A DNA stretch of 64,000 nucleotides, from NCBI GenBank assembly GCA_030789695.1, contig CM061142.1, positions 283,900,165 to 283,964,164 on the forward strand, written 5' to 3'. The notes under the pieces were generated by a model that was not told where the DNA came from, ran no database searches, and was given only the letters and a program-made list of their open reading frames with translations. Shown here piece by piece: positions 33,624-44,962 of this stretch. Source of the DNA: Scilla litardierei (lineage: Eukaryota > Streptophyta > Magnoliopsida > Asparagales > Asparagaceae). A program made the translations under genes and the position numbers. Position 1 is the first letter of the stretch; each line of letters begins with the position of its first letter.

Positions 33624-35452
33624 CACAGTGACAAGACACGACCAGTGTGTATAACAGTGACAAGACACGACCAGTGTACGGGAGAGTTATTCTAGGGTGT
33701 CCACACGCACGCACACACAAGATAATCCTAAAGTGTCACAAGTTGTTGTTCGTCGGACTTAGACTTCGTCGTCAAGTCTAAGTCGTCAGGGTGACCCAGA
33801 CGCTATCATTTCATGTCCGGAATCCAAACACTCACAGTCTAACAGTTCTAACAATTTACGACCAAGACGCGGTCAAAAACGCAAGTGGTTACACTTGCCT
33901 ACGATGGCGAGTGTGTCGTCCGTCCGGGGCGTCTCGTCCAGTCGTCGCGTCCGCGGTAGTCCGTCTGAAACAGTCACGGCGACGGTGTCAGGCCTCGTTT
34001 TCAGAAATTCCTATTAGGGTTCGTGTCTTGGTTAACGGGACTACCCTATTCGTCAAAAGTCACAATTTGATGTTCAGCCCTATTCAACGATTCTATCCTA
34101 TGTGCATAGTTAAAAAGTTCATTCGTCGATATTCTAGATTCGCACAACGTTTTAAAAGAGCGAAAAGTAAATTTAATTCTAACTTGTCGATTTTTAGTTT
34201 AGGGTTTGATTCGCTACGGTGGGGGTTTCTACGAGTTAGGGAACCAACCTGAAATGACGATTGAGCGGGAAATCTGGTGTTGGGTCTGAACTGTAGGAGA
34301 TTGGCATCGTCGGCATCGTCTCGGCTACGGGTGGCGTAGCCAGACACGCTCTGGTAGCGGATTGAATGTGAGGGCAGCGGACGGAGATAGCAGACAGTTT
34401 TACGCAACGGGTCGCTGCTATATATACTGTTGGTATACAGACGGTTAATATATATATTACCAACTATTAAAACAACAACAGATGCAATCTAGGAACTAAC
34501 ATACATGCATAGCTAAGGCACTAGATATGCCAACATCTCATTGACAAACTGTTATAAACTAATCCCACTAACAACTTAACATTATAATATTACTAACTCT
34601 CATAATAAATATTTCATGTACCCAGGCTCAACATCAACTTGTTGGTCGTTAAAATAAGGCCTTAACAAAGTATGCTACAATCTCATCAATACTTTAATAG
34701 TAACATAAACTGAGATGTATTATAAGTACAAGTCTAACAAATCTCCGGCCATGCAAGAACAACACGCTAACTAACTATTAACATAAGATAAATAATATCA
34801 AAACAACCCAACGAAAAACAGCAACTAACCTAGGAGTGCTCTTGTGGGTTGCTGTTCACGGTGGTCGAGGCATCGCCACGGCTGTGAGAAGGCCGCCGGA
34901 GATGACCGACGGCGTTCGGGGCCCCTCAGGTGGTCGGAGCGGCTGTGAGGGACCAAACAGCGCTGGAGAGTTTGCGGCTAGAGGAGAAATAGCGGTCAAC
35001 GGGGGGTTTTCAGGCGGACAGGGGCGGCCGCCGTGGGGCTTCAGGCGGACAGGGGAACTCCTCCGGCGATCGGGAGCTTGGGTGGCGTCGGACTGAGCAG
35101 CAGCAGCCGACGGGCTGCGGCTTGGTTGACGTGCGAGAGGAAGGCCACGCGGGACTGCGACAGCGTGGTTTTCTGTGAAAGGCACGCGGTTGTGTGGAGA
35201 CCTAGCCGGATATACTCGTCGGCGACCAGGGGCACCGTGGAGGCGGATGGGTGAGGGGATCTACGGTTTTAAAGGCTAGGGTTCGGGATGATAAGATGCG
35301 GCTGCGAGATGCGATGTAAAGCCCACGTTCGCATGTGTAAAAAATGTTTGGGTTGCTTGCGTTCCAGGGAAAAAAAACAAGCATGGGTTCATTTGTAGGG
35401 CACTGTAGGCTACGGTTGCAAATGTCAGCCTAGGTGCTCTATTGAATGGGTT

Positions 35453-35460
35453 ATTATATA
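35453..35460 (-). promoter_or_regulatory. TATA candidate of LARD B
   Basis: TATATAATAA on the minus strand, about 630 bases into the LTR. If used, a leader of nearly 3 kb containing the hairpin array would precede the interior. No inverted-motif array like those of the other families is seen upstream. Confidence 0.45.
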
Positions 35461-36089
35461 GAGAGAAGATTAGGGGAGGGCCAAAACGTGGGGTTGTTAG
35501 GATAGGATAGGAACAGTACGGGTGACGTGGCAAAAATGGGGAAGTCCGTTAGGAGAGAGTTGTTGGGTTAAAATTTGAATAGGTCAAAATATTAACCGTT
35601 TAAGATTTTTACCAAGCTTTGATTTGATAAATAAAAAAATAAACTGACAGCATGCTGGGACATTCGATTAGGTTGCTAACTAAGTTTAGGGGTTAAACAA
35701 GATAATTAAATTATGAGTTTCAAGGGGAAAAACGTACAGGACTATAAAGTGATAATACTGGCCTTAGGTTAGTGGTTTGAAGATGAAGAAAAAGAAACAA
35801 TTAGCACTTAAAGTCTGTTGCCCAAAACGTACAGAATCATGGGGAAAAAATATATTATAAAAGAGCTTAAATAATAACTAAGGTGTTAATGCAGGTTGGT
35901 CCACGGGTGTCCGAAAATTTCAAAGAAGGTACCAAGGTGATCGCGCCACCGAGAGGATCGTGGATACGGGGTCCGGTCACGCGTTTGAGCTACGGAAGAC
36001 AGTAATAAAAATCAAGTAGACCAAACGCACACACTAAACACAACCACGCACTAAAACACGCACGGTCGGAAAATGACCGTTACATTGGC

Positions 36090-36735
36090 TACTCTTGACT
36101 TGTCCCGATAATTGTTCTCTTGTACTTATTGTTTCACCAGGTCTTACTTGTGCACTCATGTTATAACTGCCATGTCATGCATACTATAACTGCTAGGTTG
36201 TTAGTTTGCCTTACTTTCAGTTTCCTTGCCCAAGTCTTCTAGACTTGCTGACATGTGCCACTTTACTCTTTTGGGTGAAACATGTTAGATCCTGAGCCTG
36301 AGTACATTGTAGAGGACGAGGTGTTTGCTGACGCCAAGCCCGAGACTGTGTTTGGCGAGGAGTACGTGGACACTGGGGACCAGTCCTAGTGTCTTCGTTG
36401 AGCTTTCCCTTTTGTTTAGACTGTTGTTTTGTTGTCGGTGCGTAGCACCTATACTTTGTTACGTTGTTCTTTTGTTGGCCTTGTTCTGGGCCTTTAGACT
36501 CTTTCTTTTAGCCTAGTGGTTTTTCTGGATGTTGAACTAAATTTTCATGTTGGACAGATTATGAGATATGAGATTTTATTTCTGTCTCTCCTTGTGTTAT
36601 TATTGTTGTTCCGTTTGTGGTTACAGGGACCTGCTTATGTTTTATTGACGCTTATCGGGTTTGGGGCTTCACAGCTCCACTCTCGTGCGGACCTTTTCAC
36701 GTCTCGCCTGCATTTTAGGGAAGCGGGTCATGACA
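36090..36735 (+). repeat. Chromovirus A 3' LTR, second part
   Basis: Continues the LTR cut at 15420 (TTGGC repeated at 36085-36089) and matches 8042-8700. It ends GGGTCATGACA and is followed by the target duplication TAGGG (36736-36740). Confidence 0.93.
36282..36389 (+). CDS. 35-codon acidic leader ORF, A 3' LTR copy
   Basis: Same length and frame as at 8247-8354, still open, with a few replacement changes (for example Glu to Lys at the DAEPE position). Being in the 3' LTR it is downstream of gag-pol. Confidence 0.45.
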   Translation: MLDPEPEYIVEDEVFADAKPETVFGEEYVDTGDQS

Positions 36736-36740
36736 TAGGG

Positions 36741-37472
36741 TAAGGACACGATTGACACTAGCGCCGCCCGACCACCTGACAAAGCACCCCCTGGCCGCTG
36801 CGCCCCCTGACACTTAATGCTTTCGGCCCTGACACCCTGACAAAAGTGCCCCTGGTCGTTGCGCCATCTGACAAAAGCGAGGGAGACACTCCTGTTCATA
36901 ACATCCTCGTTCGAAGCTTCCGCTGACAACCGGGCCAGCTCAGCACGTCGAGTCAGCGTGCCAGATCAGCCCCACCTAATCATCTCCCATCAGTTATAAA
37001 TACCCCCTCACTTCTTCCGGTGTGGGGGTTGGTAAATTCTCTCTCAATCCATTATTCACACACGAGAGCAAAGGTCGTCCATATCTTTGTTCTCCCAATT
37101 ATAGCTCGCCACGTACGGTCGACACACCCTCAGTCCGACCGACGTGCCTAGCCCCCGTTTTAAGTCCAATTACTGACTTAGGCATCAGAGGGGCTAAGGG
37201 TTGGACCCCAACCCTGCCCTTCTGACGAGTTGCTCGTGGTGCAGGAAAGCTCGCCCCTTGGTCGACGTCAGCCTTTGGCTCCCGCCACCCGATCCTCTTC
37301 CGCCATGTCCGGTGAGATTTGACTCCGTGGCCTCCCCCGGCGGCAAGTTTAGCCTCTTCACCCCACTAATTACTTGTTAAATAGCCCACCTAAACCCTCT
37401 TATCAATATAACCACCGTGCCCTTGGTTCCCCTTAATACAAATTCATTGTACGCGAGTTCCACCTCGTAACA
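36741..37472 (+). repeat. Tat element F, 5' LTR, second part
   Basis: Resumes after A. It contains two copies of a CTGACAAA...CCCCTGG(C/T)CG(C/T)TGCGCC unit (36776-36890), TATAAATA at 36995-37002, and the end CCTCGTAACA, which pairs with the LTR start TGTTACGA at 5486. The total LTR is about 1.14 kb. Confidence 0.8.
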
Positions 37473-37473
37473 A

Positions 37474-37491
37474 TTGGTGCCGTCTGTGAGA
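37474..37491 (+). other. Primer-binding site of Tat element F
   Basis: TTGGTGCCGTCTGTGAGA directly after the LTR, close to the common Tat site TTGGCGCCGTCTGTGGGA. Confidence 0.8.
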
Positions 37492-37558
37492 ACGAAGGGT
37501 CACACCCATGTTAGACTCCATCCCGATCACTTGAAACCCTGACCACGCCAAGGATCCC

Positions 37559-39500
37559 GTGGGTCATGAGCCACTCTCTCTACTAATCACCCCGGCGACC
37601 GACCCCCCTCCGGGGATAGACGCCGGGACGGTCCAAATCACGGCCCGCGCAATCCAGAAGAGCTTCGAGGCCGTTACCCAGGCGGCGGGAGGCTACGCGG
37701 TGGCGAGAGCAGAGCCACCGCCCGGCCCCTCGGAGCCCCTAAACATGAGACGAAATCTTCACCCTCAGTTCGAGGAGGAGGGGGAGACAGGGGGCTCGCC
37801 AAGGAGATTGTGGCCCAACAGAAGCTCCTGGAGGAGGAGATGGAGGTCGCGCGGCTGAAAAGGCGCCGGGAAGAGGCGGCCGCCGCGCAAAGGCATTTGG
37901 ACGAAGCGGACGAGACCGCCCGACGGGCCGGCCAGGACGAAGAAATCGCCCACCACCAGCTCTGCTTCATCATCGCGGAATGCAAAAGGTTACGGAGGGA
38001 GAACGAAGGCAACCGGGAAATCCTGGAGGTGACGGCGATGGGCCGGTGGCCCGGGGACGGGCACGGCCCGCTGTTGGCCAGATCCCCACCGGGAGGAGGG
38101 AGTCCGCCTCGCCAGCACCACTCCCCCCATCTCCAGCATGAGGAAACCGTTTGTCGACAACTACGCTTCCTCACCGCCGAGCGCGAAAGGCTTCTGCAGG
38201 AGAATCAGGAGCGGATGGAGATCCGGGGGGAGGCGGCCAGAGGGAGATGGTACTGGGAGAACCATAGCCCGCAACCCGTCGAATCCTCAACCTGGGGAAG
38301 GAGTCCCCCCAGGTGACCGTCACACTACTCCCTGGGACGGGAGGACCGTCGGCAGCCGAGGCGAGACCGGAGCCAGACCCCCGAATGGCAAAGGGGAGAT
38401 GCGCCCGAACGCCCCGCCTACCCCGAGGAGGCCACGTCGCTGGCACGGTGGATCACGTCCGCCCCGAGACCAGTAAGATTCAAACCCCCCCACCTCGCCA
38501 TCTACAACAGAAGAGGTGACCCCCTCATGCACGTGCAACAATACCGGGGGGCGATGAAGGCACAGGATGTGGACGAGGCGTTCTTGTGCCATCATTTCTC
38601 GCAAAGTCTGAGGGACACGGCGTTGGATTGGTACTTCGGCCTACCCGTGAGATCCATTGGAAGCTTTGGCGAGCTGTCCCATAAGTTCTGCCAGGAGTTT
38701 CGGGCCGGGCGGACGAAAAAGAAGCCCTTGGACTATCTCAGCACGATAGTCCAGGGGGAAGGGGAGACAACGGGTAGATACCTGCACCGCTTTCAGGATG
38801 AGAGGCGGGCGGTGGTGACCTGCGGCAACGAGGTACTCATATTGGCCTTCAAGACGGGACTGCGGACTCGGAGCCTCCACAAATCCTTGCTCTGAGATCC
38901 GCCGACCGACTATGAGGCGCTGGTCGCTATGGTGGAGAGGCATGCATTGGCCGAAGAGACTCTCGGCACAAAGGCCATATTTCCCCCGGCGAAGCCACTC
39001 CAAGGCGAGCCCTGGTCACACCCTCGGCTAAGGCAAGAAGAGGGACATCGAGGGCGTGACCAGTTGGCCCAACCAAGGTGCGAACCGGCGGGGCGACGCC
39101 CGTAAGATCGCCCTGGCCTGGCCCGAGAGTTCGCCCCGGCCCAAGGGCCCACCCGAGTCATCCCGAGACAAGAAGGCCCCCTACGGGTGCATTACACGCA
39201 GCTCAATGCCCCCCAGATAGAGGTGATGGCCGCAGCGACGAGAGTCGGACTGCTGCCGGAGCCGCCTCGGGAAATGAAGTCGGACCTGGCCCGGAGAGAT
39301 TTCTGAAAATATTGCCGATACCACCGGGACCACGGCCATGACACCGATGACTGCTTCACCCTCAAAAGGGAAATCGAGCGGCTGATCCAGGCGGGCCACC
39401 TAGGGGGCTTCGTCGGGGCAGGAGACCAGACCAAGAGGAGGGAAACCACCGGAGGGCACGGAGAGCAGACCCTCCAACACACGGTGAGCGAGAAGATCCT
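37559..39500 (+). pseudogene. gag: Gag of Tat element F, decayed
   Basis: The N-terminal half (37810-38316) is a charged, probably coiled-coil segment in which a unit is repeated twice: HHQLCFIIAECKRLRREN and CRQLRFLTAERERLLQEN, each ending in GRW. The core gag domain follows, with VQQYRGAMKAQDVDEAFLC, LDWYFGLPVRSIGSF and RTKKKPLDYLSTIVQ (38527-39060). A zinc-knuckle-like [14 protein letters not shown] lies near 39314. Frame changes around 38316-38480 and stops at 38893 (TGA) and near 39306 (TGA) break it. These features are typical of Tat-branch Gag. It is non-functional as it stands. Confidence 0.82.
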
Positions 39501-39518
39501 CTCCCCCTGAAACCGGTC

Positions 39519-39990
39519 ATGCGCATAAACACGATATACGGTAGGCCATCCTCCGGGAGAGCGTCATCATCAAGCAAAAAGGCGTACGCGAGGCAAGTGA
39601 TGACGACTGGTTTCGGAGGGGATCCAAGGGGCAAAAGGATAACCTACCCTCCCATTACTTTTAGCGACGAGGATCTAGAGGGAGTCGAGCTACCCCACGA
39701 CGATGCCATCGTCATCGAGGCCCAAATAGGGACGGCCATTGTCAGCCGCCTCCTGATCGACACAGGGAGCTCTTGCGACATCCTGTTTATGTCCACAATC
39801 GAAAAGATGGGGTTAAGGCCGACGGACGTGAGACCCTGCACCGGACCCCTCGTCGGCTTCACCGGTCACTCGATCCTTGTTGTAGGAGTGATCACCTTGC
39901 CAATAACTCTCGGAGAAGAACCGCAGGTCATCACCTGAATGACTCTGTTCGTTATGGTCAACATTGCGTCGGCATACAACGGGATCATAG
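39519..39990 (+). pseudogene. Protease region of Tat element F, first part
   Basis: An aspartic protease segment with LLIDTGSSCDILF (active-site DTG) near 39757 and the flap-side region GPLVGFTGHSILVVG. A TGA at 39936-39938 interrupts the frame before LFVMVNIASAYNGII, where Sirevirus E is inserted (39991). The continuation is at 62543. Confidence 0.85.
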
Positions 39991-41728
39991 TGTACTACCC
40001 TACCAGCTACTGCACAAGTACTAGAGGGGGGGTGAATAGTACTTTAAAATAATAAGGAGTATAATTCCAAATTAAATTGCAAACAACCACCAAATCAATT
40101 TGCGGAAGCTTAAATTGAATGACAACACAAAATTAACAATGCTAACAAAAAATGTTAATGGGTTCGGATCCACCCAAGTCTCCCCGACTTGTTCCCGGTG
40201 ATCCTATGTCCCAACCACCCGGATCCCCTCCGGATACTTGAGTTAGAAACCCTAACTCAAGATTTCCACTATGAATATCTTGTGAAAAACCTTCACAAGA
40301 TCAAATCATACATGCAATGGCAAAGTGAATCCCACAACCCGGGATCACAAACTTCTCTCACAACCGAGAGAACCAATTAGCAATATAAAAGAGTTTAAAT
40401 GAAATAAACAATCTTACCACAAAATCCTATACCTTGAGTTTTTCTTACCCAAATGGTGAAATGAAGGATTTGAGGAAGATGAAGTCACCAAGACCTAGCA
40501 CCAAGGAAATGACCAGCAATCGGTGCCTAGGAATGAGTTAGAGACTTGGATCAAGCAATAGCTTGAAGAGCTCACCAAGAACAAGCTTCTCTCTAGATCT
40601 AGAAATGAGAGAGAATGGGTTTCTTGTGAGGAAGAGAGCTTTAGATTAGAGTGAGAATGGCTATCTCTTTAGAGCTCAATGAATCTCTTAATGGCAGCTC
40701 TAACCTGGATAGAAATGACCTAGGTTCGTATTTATAGGAACCCAAAAACACAAGTTAGGTCATTCACCAACGGATAGAAATCTGTGAGACTTAGTCGGTC
40801 AAAGAACAATCACTGACCGACTAGTTCATCAACTAGTCGGTCAGTCAAACAACGTGGACCGACTAAGAGAAGATCTGAGAAGAGATAGAATTTCAGACCT
40901 AGAAATCTAGTCGGTCCAAGAAGACTTTCTGACCGACTAGTTTCACAACTAGTCGGTCAGCCAATGAACGTAGACCGACTAAGAGGCAAAATGAACTAGT
41001 CTGAATGCAAGTTGACTTAGTCGGTCCAAGAACAAAAGTTGACCGACTAAATTGTCAACTAGTCGGTCACCAAACGTTCTTAGACCGACTAACGGTAAAC
41101 AGTAGCTTAGGAGAAATTTAGAGTGAACAGTAAGTCACAACTAGTCGGTCACAGAAGCATCACTGACCGACTAGTTCACAAACTAGTCGGTCGGTGAGTC
41201 AACGTGACCGACTAACTGTAAACAGTAAAGTCCAAGAAATTAAGGAATCAAACTAGTCGGTCCAAGAACAGTTGCCGACCGACTAGATCACCATCTAGTC
41301 GGTCAGTACTTGTTCTTGTACCAACTAACATGCACACACAAATCCGAATCGAAGCGCGACGCTTCGAGGAAGTTAGAATGAACTTGTGCAAGGATCCTAG
41401 AGCTACGAAATGAGCGTAATGAAGATAGAAACGTAAGATATACTCAAGGCTTAACATTCTATATATCGAAGCTAAAAGACTATAAATAAAACCTTAATAA
41501 ACGGTCTTCGAGAGCTTCGATTGAATCTTCATAACTTCCAAAGCGTCGCAAGAGCTTCAACGAAGCTTTAGGCATGAATATGAGCTTTGGGAAGTGTTGA
41601 GATGTCGCTTTGAATGTTCTCGTGAAATTGGCGACGATCTCCAATACTACGCTCACAAATTGTTAGTTCAAGGATTATTTATGTTTGCTCATCATCAAAA
41701 CCAAATCCGGGGAGTCCAATATTCAACA
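39991..41728 (-). repeat. Sirevirus E 3' LTR
   Basis: TGTA...AACA on the plus strand, 1,738 bp, aligned end to end with 60799-62537. On the minus strand it starts TGTTGAATATTGGACT. Confidence 0.95.
40729..41330 (-). promoter_or_regulatory. E 3' LTR promoter: AGTCGGTC array plus TATA box
   Basis: Inverted AGTCGGTC/GACCGACT units (40791-41330) with TAAACAGTA spacers. On the minus strand they are followed about 55 bp later by TATAAATA (40729-40736). The motif and spacer match those of chromoviruses A and C. Confidence 0.85.
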
Positions 41729-42025
41729 TTCTCCCCCTTTTTGGTGATGACAAACCAACATAAATAATAATCAAAAATAATAATTCAAATGTAAAATACT
41801 TACTCCCCCTGCATTGATGACACGTTAATTCCAAAATGAATATATATGAATTGCATCAATCAGACGAGTAAGATATATAATGAGAATCGATTTTTGAAAT
41901 ATCAGATTTTGAAAATCCTTATATATATCTTAACTCCCCCTGAATCTAACATATCAAACTAGATTCTTGGAAATTGAGTTAAATTTTCATTTGCGCTATT
42001 TATTATCATTATCTCTCCCCCTTTG
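41729..42025 (-). other. Multiple polypurine tracts of Sirevirus E
   Basis: The primary tract, AAAAAGGGGGAGAA on the minus strand, abuts the 3' LTR (41729-41742). Further GGGGGAG tracts lie near 41802-41810, 41933-41941 and 42013-42021. Tandem polypurine tracts are a known Sirevirus trait. The rest of 41743-42714 is AT-rich and non-coding. Confidence 0.8.
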
Positions 42026-42714
42026 GCATTATCCCAAAAATGGGGGGCATACAACGACAACAATTAGGAAATGTAAAATCCAACATCGGGAGTCGTAGAC
42101 AAAGACAATGGACCAACTTGACACCAAGGGAAAAGTGTGGAAATCAAATCAAGGTGTGCCAAAATGTCCATTATCAAAAAAAATAATCAAAATCATCAAA
42201 AATACCAAATAATTATTCATTTCTTGAACAAAGAAACATACTCTCCAATATTCAATATTCTTGGTTAAATTTGTGCATGGAAAACAATTCTATATAATTA
42301 TAGAAATATAATCTATTTAACCAAGTTTTTAATCGTCGAGCGACGAATTCACATTTCAAATGCATTCAACGAATATATATAAAAAAATGCACGACGAATA
42401 AATGACAAAGTGAATGACGATGAACATATATATATGTAGAGACAACATGAGTACATCCAAAAAGATATCACATCGAATATATGAGGTACATCATATCAAG
42501 TGCTACATATCATCAAAAAGAAATACATCATACATCATCGACATCATCATAGTATATCAACATACATCAAAACAACATCATAACATAATATCCAACTCCG
42601 ACATCCAGAAATCGCAAAAATACATCAAAACATCTCTCAAACCCCATCCTAACCCAAAATACTCTCACTAAGATATATCATCCAAAGCTAGTGGAGAGTC
42701 CTCGAAACAAGCGA

Positions 42715-43479
42715 TCACGAGGAGGTGGCAGGATCTGCAGTCTCCGTGGGTCCAGTCGACGCAGTGGACTCAGGCTCTGCAGGGAGTAGAGGTGTCTCAA
42801 CAGATGGAATCGTCGGGGCAGGAGTGGAGATCTCAGCAACAGGCTCAACAACGGGAATCTCAACAGCAGCAGGGGTCTCGACAGAAGCAGCAGCAGGAGA
42901 TACATGAGCAGGCTCGGAAGCAGGGTCAGCAGCAGGCTCAGAAGGCTGAAGAGCTGAAGCAGAAGGCTCTGGAACACCGGAAGTGGTGCCAACTCCAGGA
43001 GCAGAAGTGGAAGTACCAGCAGCAGCAGCAGTGGCCTCATCGCCACGGGCAAAAGAAGTGACAAGCTCGTCAAGCTCCTCATCGTCCATCTCCTCGGCCT
43101 CAGACACTGAAGGAGGAAGATCAATCCCCATCATACGAGCCATACGGCAGACTACCTCCTCAGTACGAGCCAAACGGGAGTCGTGCTGACGAAGTAGGCA
43201 TACGACATCGTCCAATGTAGCAGGGGAAGAGGAGGCTGCAGCAGCTGACGGAGTAGACTGAGATGCAGATGCGGTAGACCTCTGCACGTGACGAAGATCC
43301 GCTAGAGATTTCTTCACGGCCGTCGCGTTCAGAGGCGTACCCAAAGGACGCTCATCGTCAGGAGGGAGAGGGACTCGGAAATGTCGAAATACAAGAGTCA
43401 ACAGGCAAGGGTATGGAATGTGCGCAGACTTATTGGTCTTGCGTATACACTCGAAAGAATCCATCTTATCGAGTATCAC
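42715..43479 (-). CDS. Third (env-position) ORF of E, C-terminal part
   Basis: Continues the ORF broken by chromovirus C at the ATCAC duplication; both halves are in the same frame across the insertion. It begins at DKMDSFECIRK, passes CLLTLVFRHFRVPLP, then a coiled-coil-like stretch (LLRQHDSRLARTEEVVCRM). It ends in a low-complexity Ala/Pro/Glu/Ser region that gives a CAG/GCA-rich DNA tract at 42790-43060. The first part resembles the plant transposon-associated domain often described as a putative plant transposon protein (PF20167); this is from pattern memory. The role is unknown. Sirevirus third ORFs are called env-like from position, and I see no signal peptide or fusion peptide. Confidence 0.7.
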   Translation of the reverse strand: MILDKMDSFECIRKTNKSAHIPYPCLLTLVFRHFRVPLPPDDERPLGTPLNATAVKKSLADLRHVQRSTASASQSTPSAAAASSSPATLDDVVCLLRQHDSRLARTEEVVCRMARMMGIDLPPSVSEAEEMDDEELDELVTSFARGDEATAAAAGTSTSAPGVGTTSGVPEPSASALQPSEPAADPASEPAHVSPAAASVETPAAVEIPVVEPVAEISTPAPTIPSVETPLLPAEPESTASTGPTETADPATSS

Positions 43480-43825
43480 TGTCACGACCCGCTTCCCTAA
43501 AATGGAGGTGAGACGTGAAAAGGTCCGCACGAGAGTGGAGCTGTGAAGCCCCAAACCCGATAAGCGTCCACAAATACATAAACAGGTCCCTGTAACCACA
43601 ACAGAATAACAATAATAACACAAGGAGAGACTGAAATAAAATTCCACATCTCACAAAATGTCCAACATCAAAAATAAGTCCAACATCCAGAAAAGCCACC
43701 ATGCTAAAAGAAAAGAGTCTAAAGGCCCAGAACAAGGCCAACAAAAGAATACGACATAACAAAGTATAGGTGCTACGCACCGATAACAAAACAACTGTCT
43801 AACAAAAGTAAAACACACGAAGACA

Positions 43826-43933
43826 CTAGGACTGGTCCCCAGTGTCCACGTACTCCCCGTCAAACACAAGCTCGGGCTCGGCGTCAGCAAACACCTCGTC
43901 CTCAACAAGGTACTCGGGCTCAGGATCTAACAT
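43826..43933 (-). CDS. 35-codon acidic leader ORF, C 3' LTR copy
   Basis: Begins MLDPEPEYLVED and ends EYVDTGDQS, homologous to 8247-8354. The 5' LTR copy is at 51256-51363. As in A the ATG lies in a hairpin arm (ACATGTG / CACATGT). No indel separates any of the four copies. Confidence 0.5.
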   Translation of the reverse strand: MLDPEPEYLVEDEVFADAEPELVFDGEYVDTGDQS

Positions 43934-44104
43934 GTGTCACCCAAAAGAGTAAAGGGGCACATGTCAGCAAGTCTAAAAGACTTGGGCAAGGAAACTGAAG
44001 GTGAGGCATCTAGCAACCTAGCAGTTTAGTATTAAGTAATGACATGGCAGTTAAACATGATGCAACAGTTTAAAAATAGAGGCAAGCATGCACAATGTAG
44101 CAAA

Positions 44105-44470
44105 AGCTACCAAATCACTAATCACTTATCATTTAACACTTATCACTTATCACTTATCACTTATCACTTATCACTTATCACTTATCGCTTAGTGCATAGA
44201 GAGTCCACCTGCTGGCCAGCTCGTGGCTCAGGCCGCTTATCTCTACCACTATTAATCACTTGTCACTGGTAAACACTTAGTACATAGAGAGTCCACCTGC
44301 TGGCCAGCTCGTGGCTCAGGCCGCTTATCTCTACCACTATTAATCACTTATCAGTGGTAAACACTTAGTACATAGAGAGTCCACCTGCTGGCCAGCTCGT
44401 GGCTCAGGCCGCTTATCTCTATCACTATTAATCACTTGTGCACTAGAGATTCCACCTGCTGGCCGGAGTG
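44105..44470 (-). repeat. Heptamer microsatellite and 88-bp leader repeats in C LTR
   Basis: A (CTTATCA)n tract near 44110-44190 is followed by three 88-bp units (GAGTCCACCT at 44201, 44289 and 44377) and a shorter fourth. Each unit contains the palindrome GCTGGCCAGC. The 5' LTR copy (about 51545-51900) has one more heptamer. In sense orientation these lie in the leader. Confidence 0.8.
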
Positions 44471-44962
44471 GCGGATCAGGCCAACTCGGGGCTCAGGCCG
44501 CTTATCTCTTACCCCACCCATATGTGTCGAGCGTTGGGGTTTCCAACTCACTAAGCTCGCTTCTGGAACACGAGCCAGGAATATAATATTGTAGCGTGCG
44601 CTACGCAATCACGATGAATAATCACTATGCAAAGACATGAACAGATATTTGCGTACCGTTAATTTAAATTAAACGTGACAGGCAAAATGCAATGACATGG
44701 CAATTAAATTGCGTACCGTTAATGGAAGGTAAACATGACATGGTAATTGTGCAACATGCTAAATGTCGGAACTAGCTTCGTTGTCAAGCTAGTTCCCCAA
44801 TTTGCGCCTAGGCGAGTATCATTTCGTCGCCTAGCCTCTTTTACGCCTACAACAAACAAATGGCCTAAAACATGGCCTAAACCCTAAGTGGCAAGTTTCA
44901 CTTGCCTAGCACCGGGGATGGCGACTACTTCGTCACGCGGATGCTATCTACGGGGGAAATCG

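Larger units (their letters stand above)
15421..36084 (-). mobile_element. LARD B, non-autonomous chromovirus derivative, split by D
   Basis: LTRs of about 3.55 kb flank a 2.7-kb non-coding interior. The target duplication TTGGC is at 15416-15420 and 36085-36089. On the plus strand it begins TGTCACGCCCCGCTTCCC, like C (TGTCACGACCCGCTTCCC), ends GACCGTTACA, and shares the primer-site region and the polypurine surroundings with A and C. It should therefore depend on a chromovirus for proteins. Orientation is minus, judged from primer-site and polypurine positions. Athila-like D lies in its left LTR. Confidence 0.9.
32531..36084 (-). repeat. LARD B 5' LTR, uninterrupted
   Basis: The complete LTR of 3,554 bp, from TGTCACGCCCC to GACCGTTACA. 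It shows the empty site of element D (TTTTACGCAACGGG near 34400). The hairpin array is at 33349-33623 and the TATA candidate near 35453. Confidence 0.93.
5891..36735 (+). mobile_element. Chromovirus A (Ty3/gypsy, Tekay-like), split by B and D
   Basis: Complete but decayed element: 5' LTR, gag, protease-RT-RNase H-integrase-chromodomain, polypurine tract and 3' LTR. The 5-bp target duplication TAGGG occurs at 5886-5890 and 36736-36740. LTR ends are TGTAACGAC and GTCGTGACA or GTCATGACA. The 3' LTR is split by LARD B (15421-36084). A Helitron lies in the 5' LTR. The related chromovirus C supplies a less damaged comparison for every open frame. Confidence 0.93.

Noticed and set aside
44110..44190. 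Heptamer run considered as telomere-like repeat
   Set aside because: The unit CTTATCA is not the plant telomere unit (CCCTAAA), the tract is short, and it lies within an LTR.
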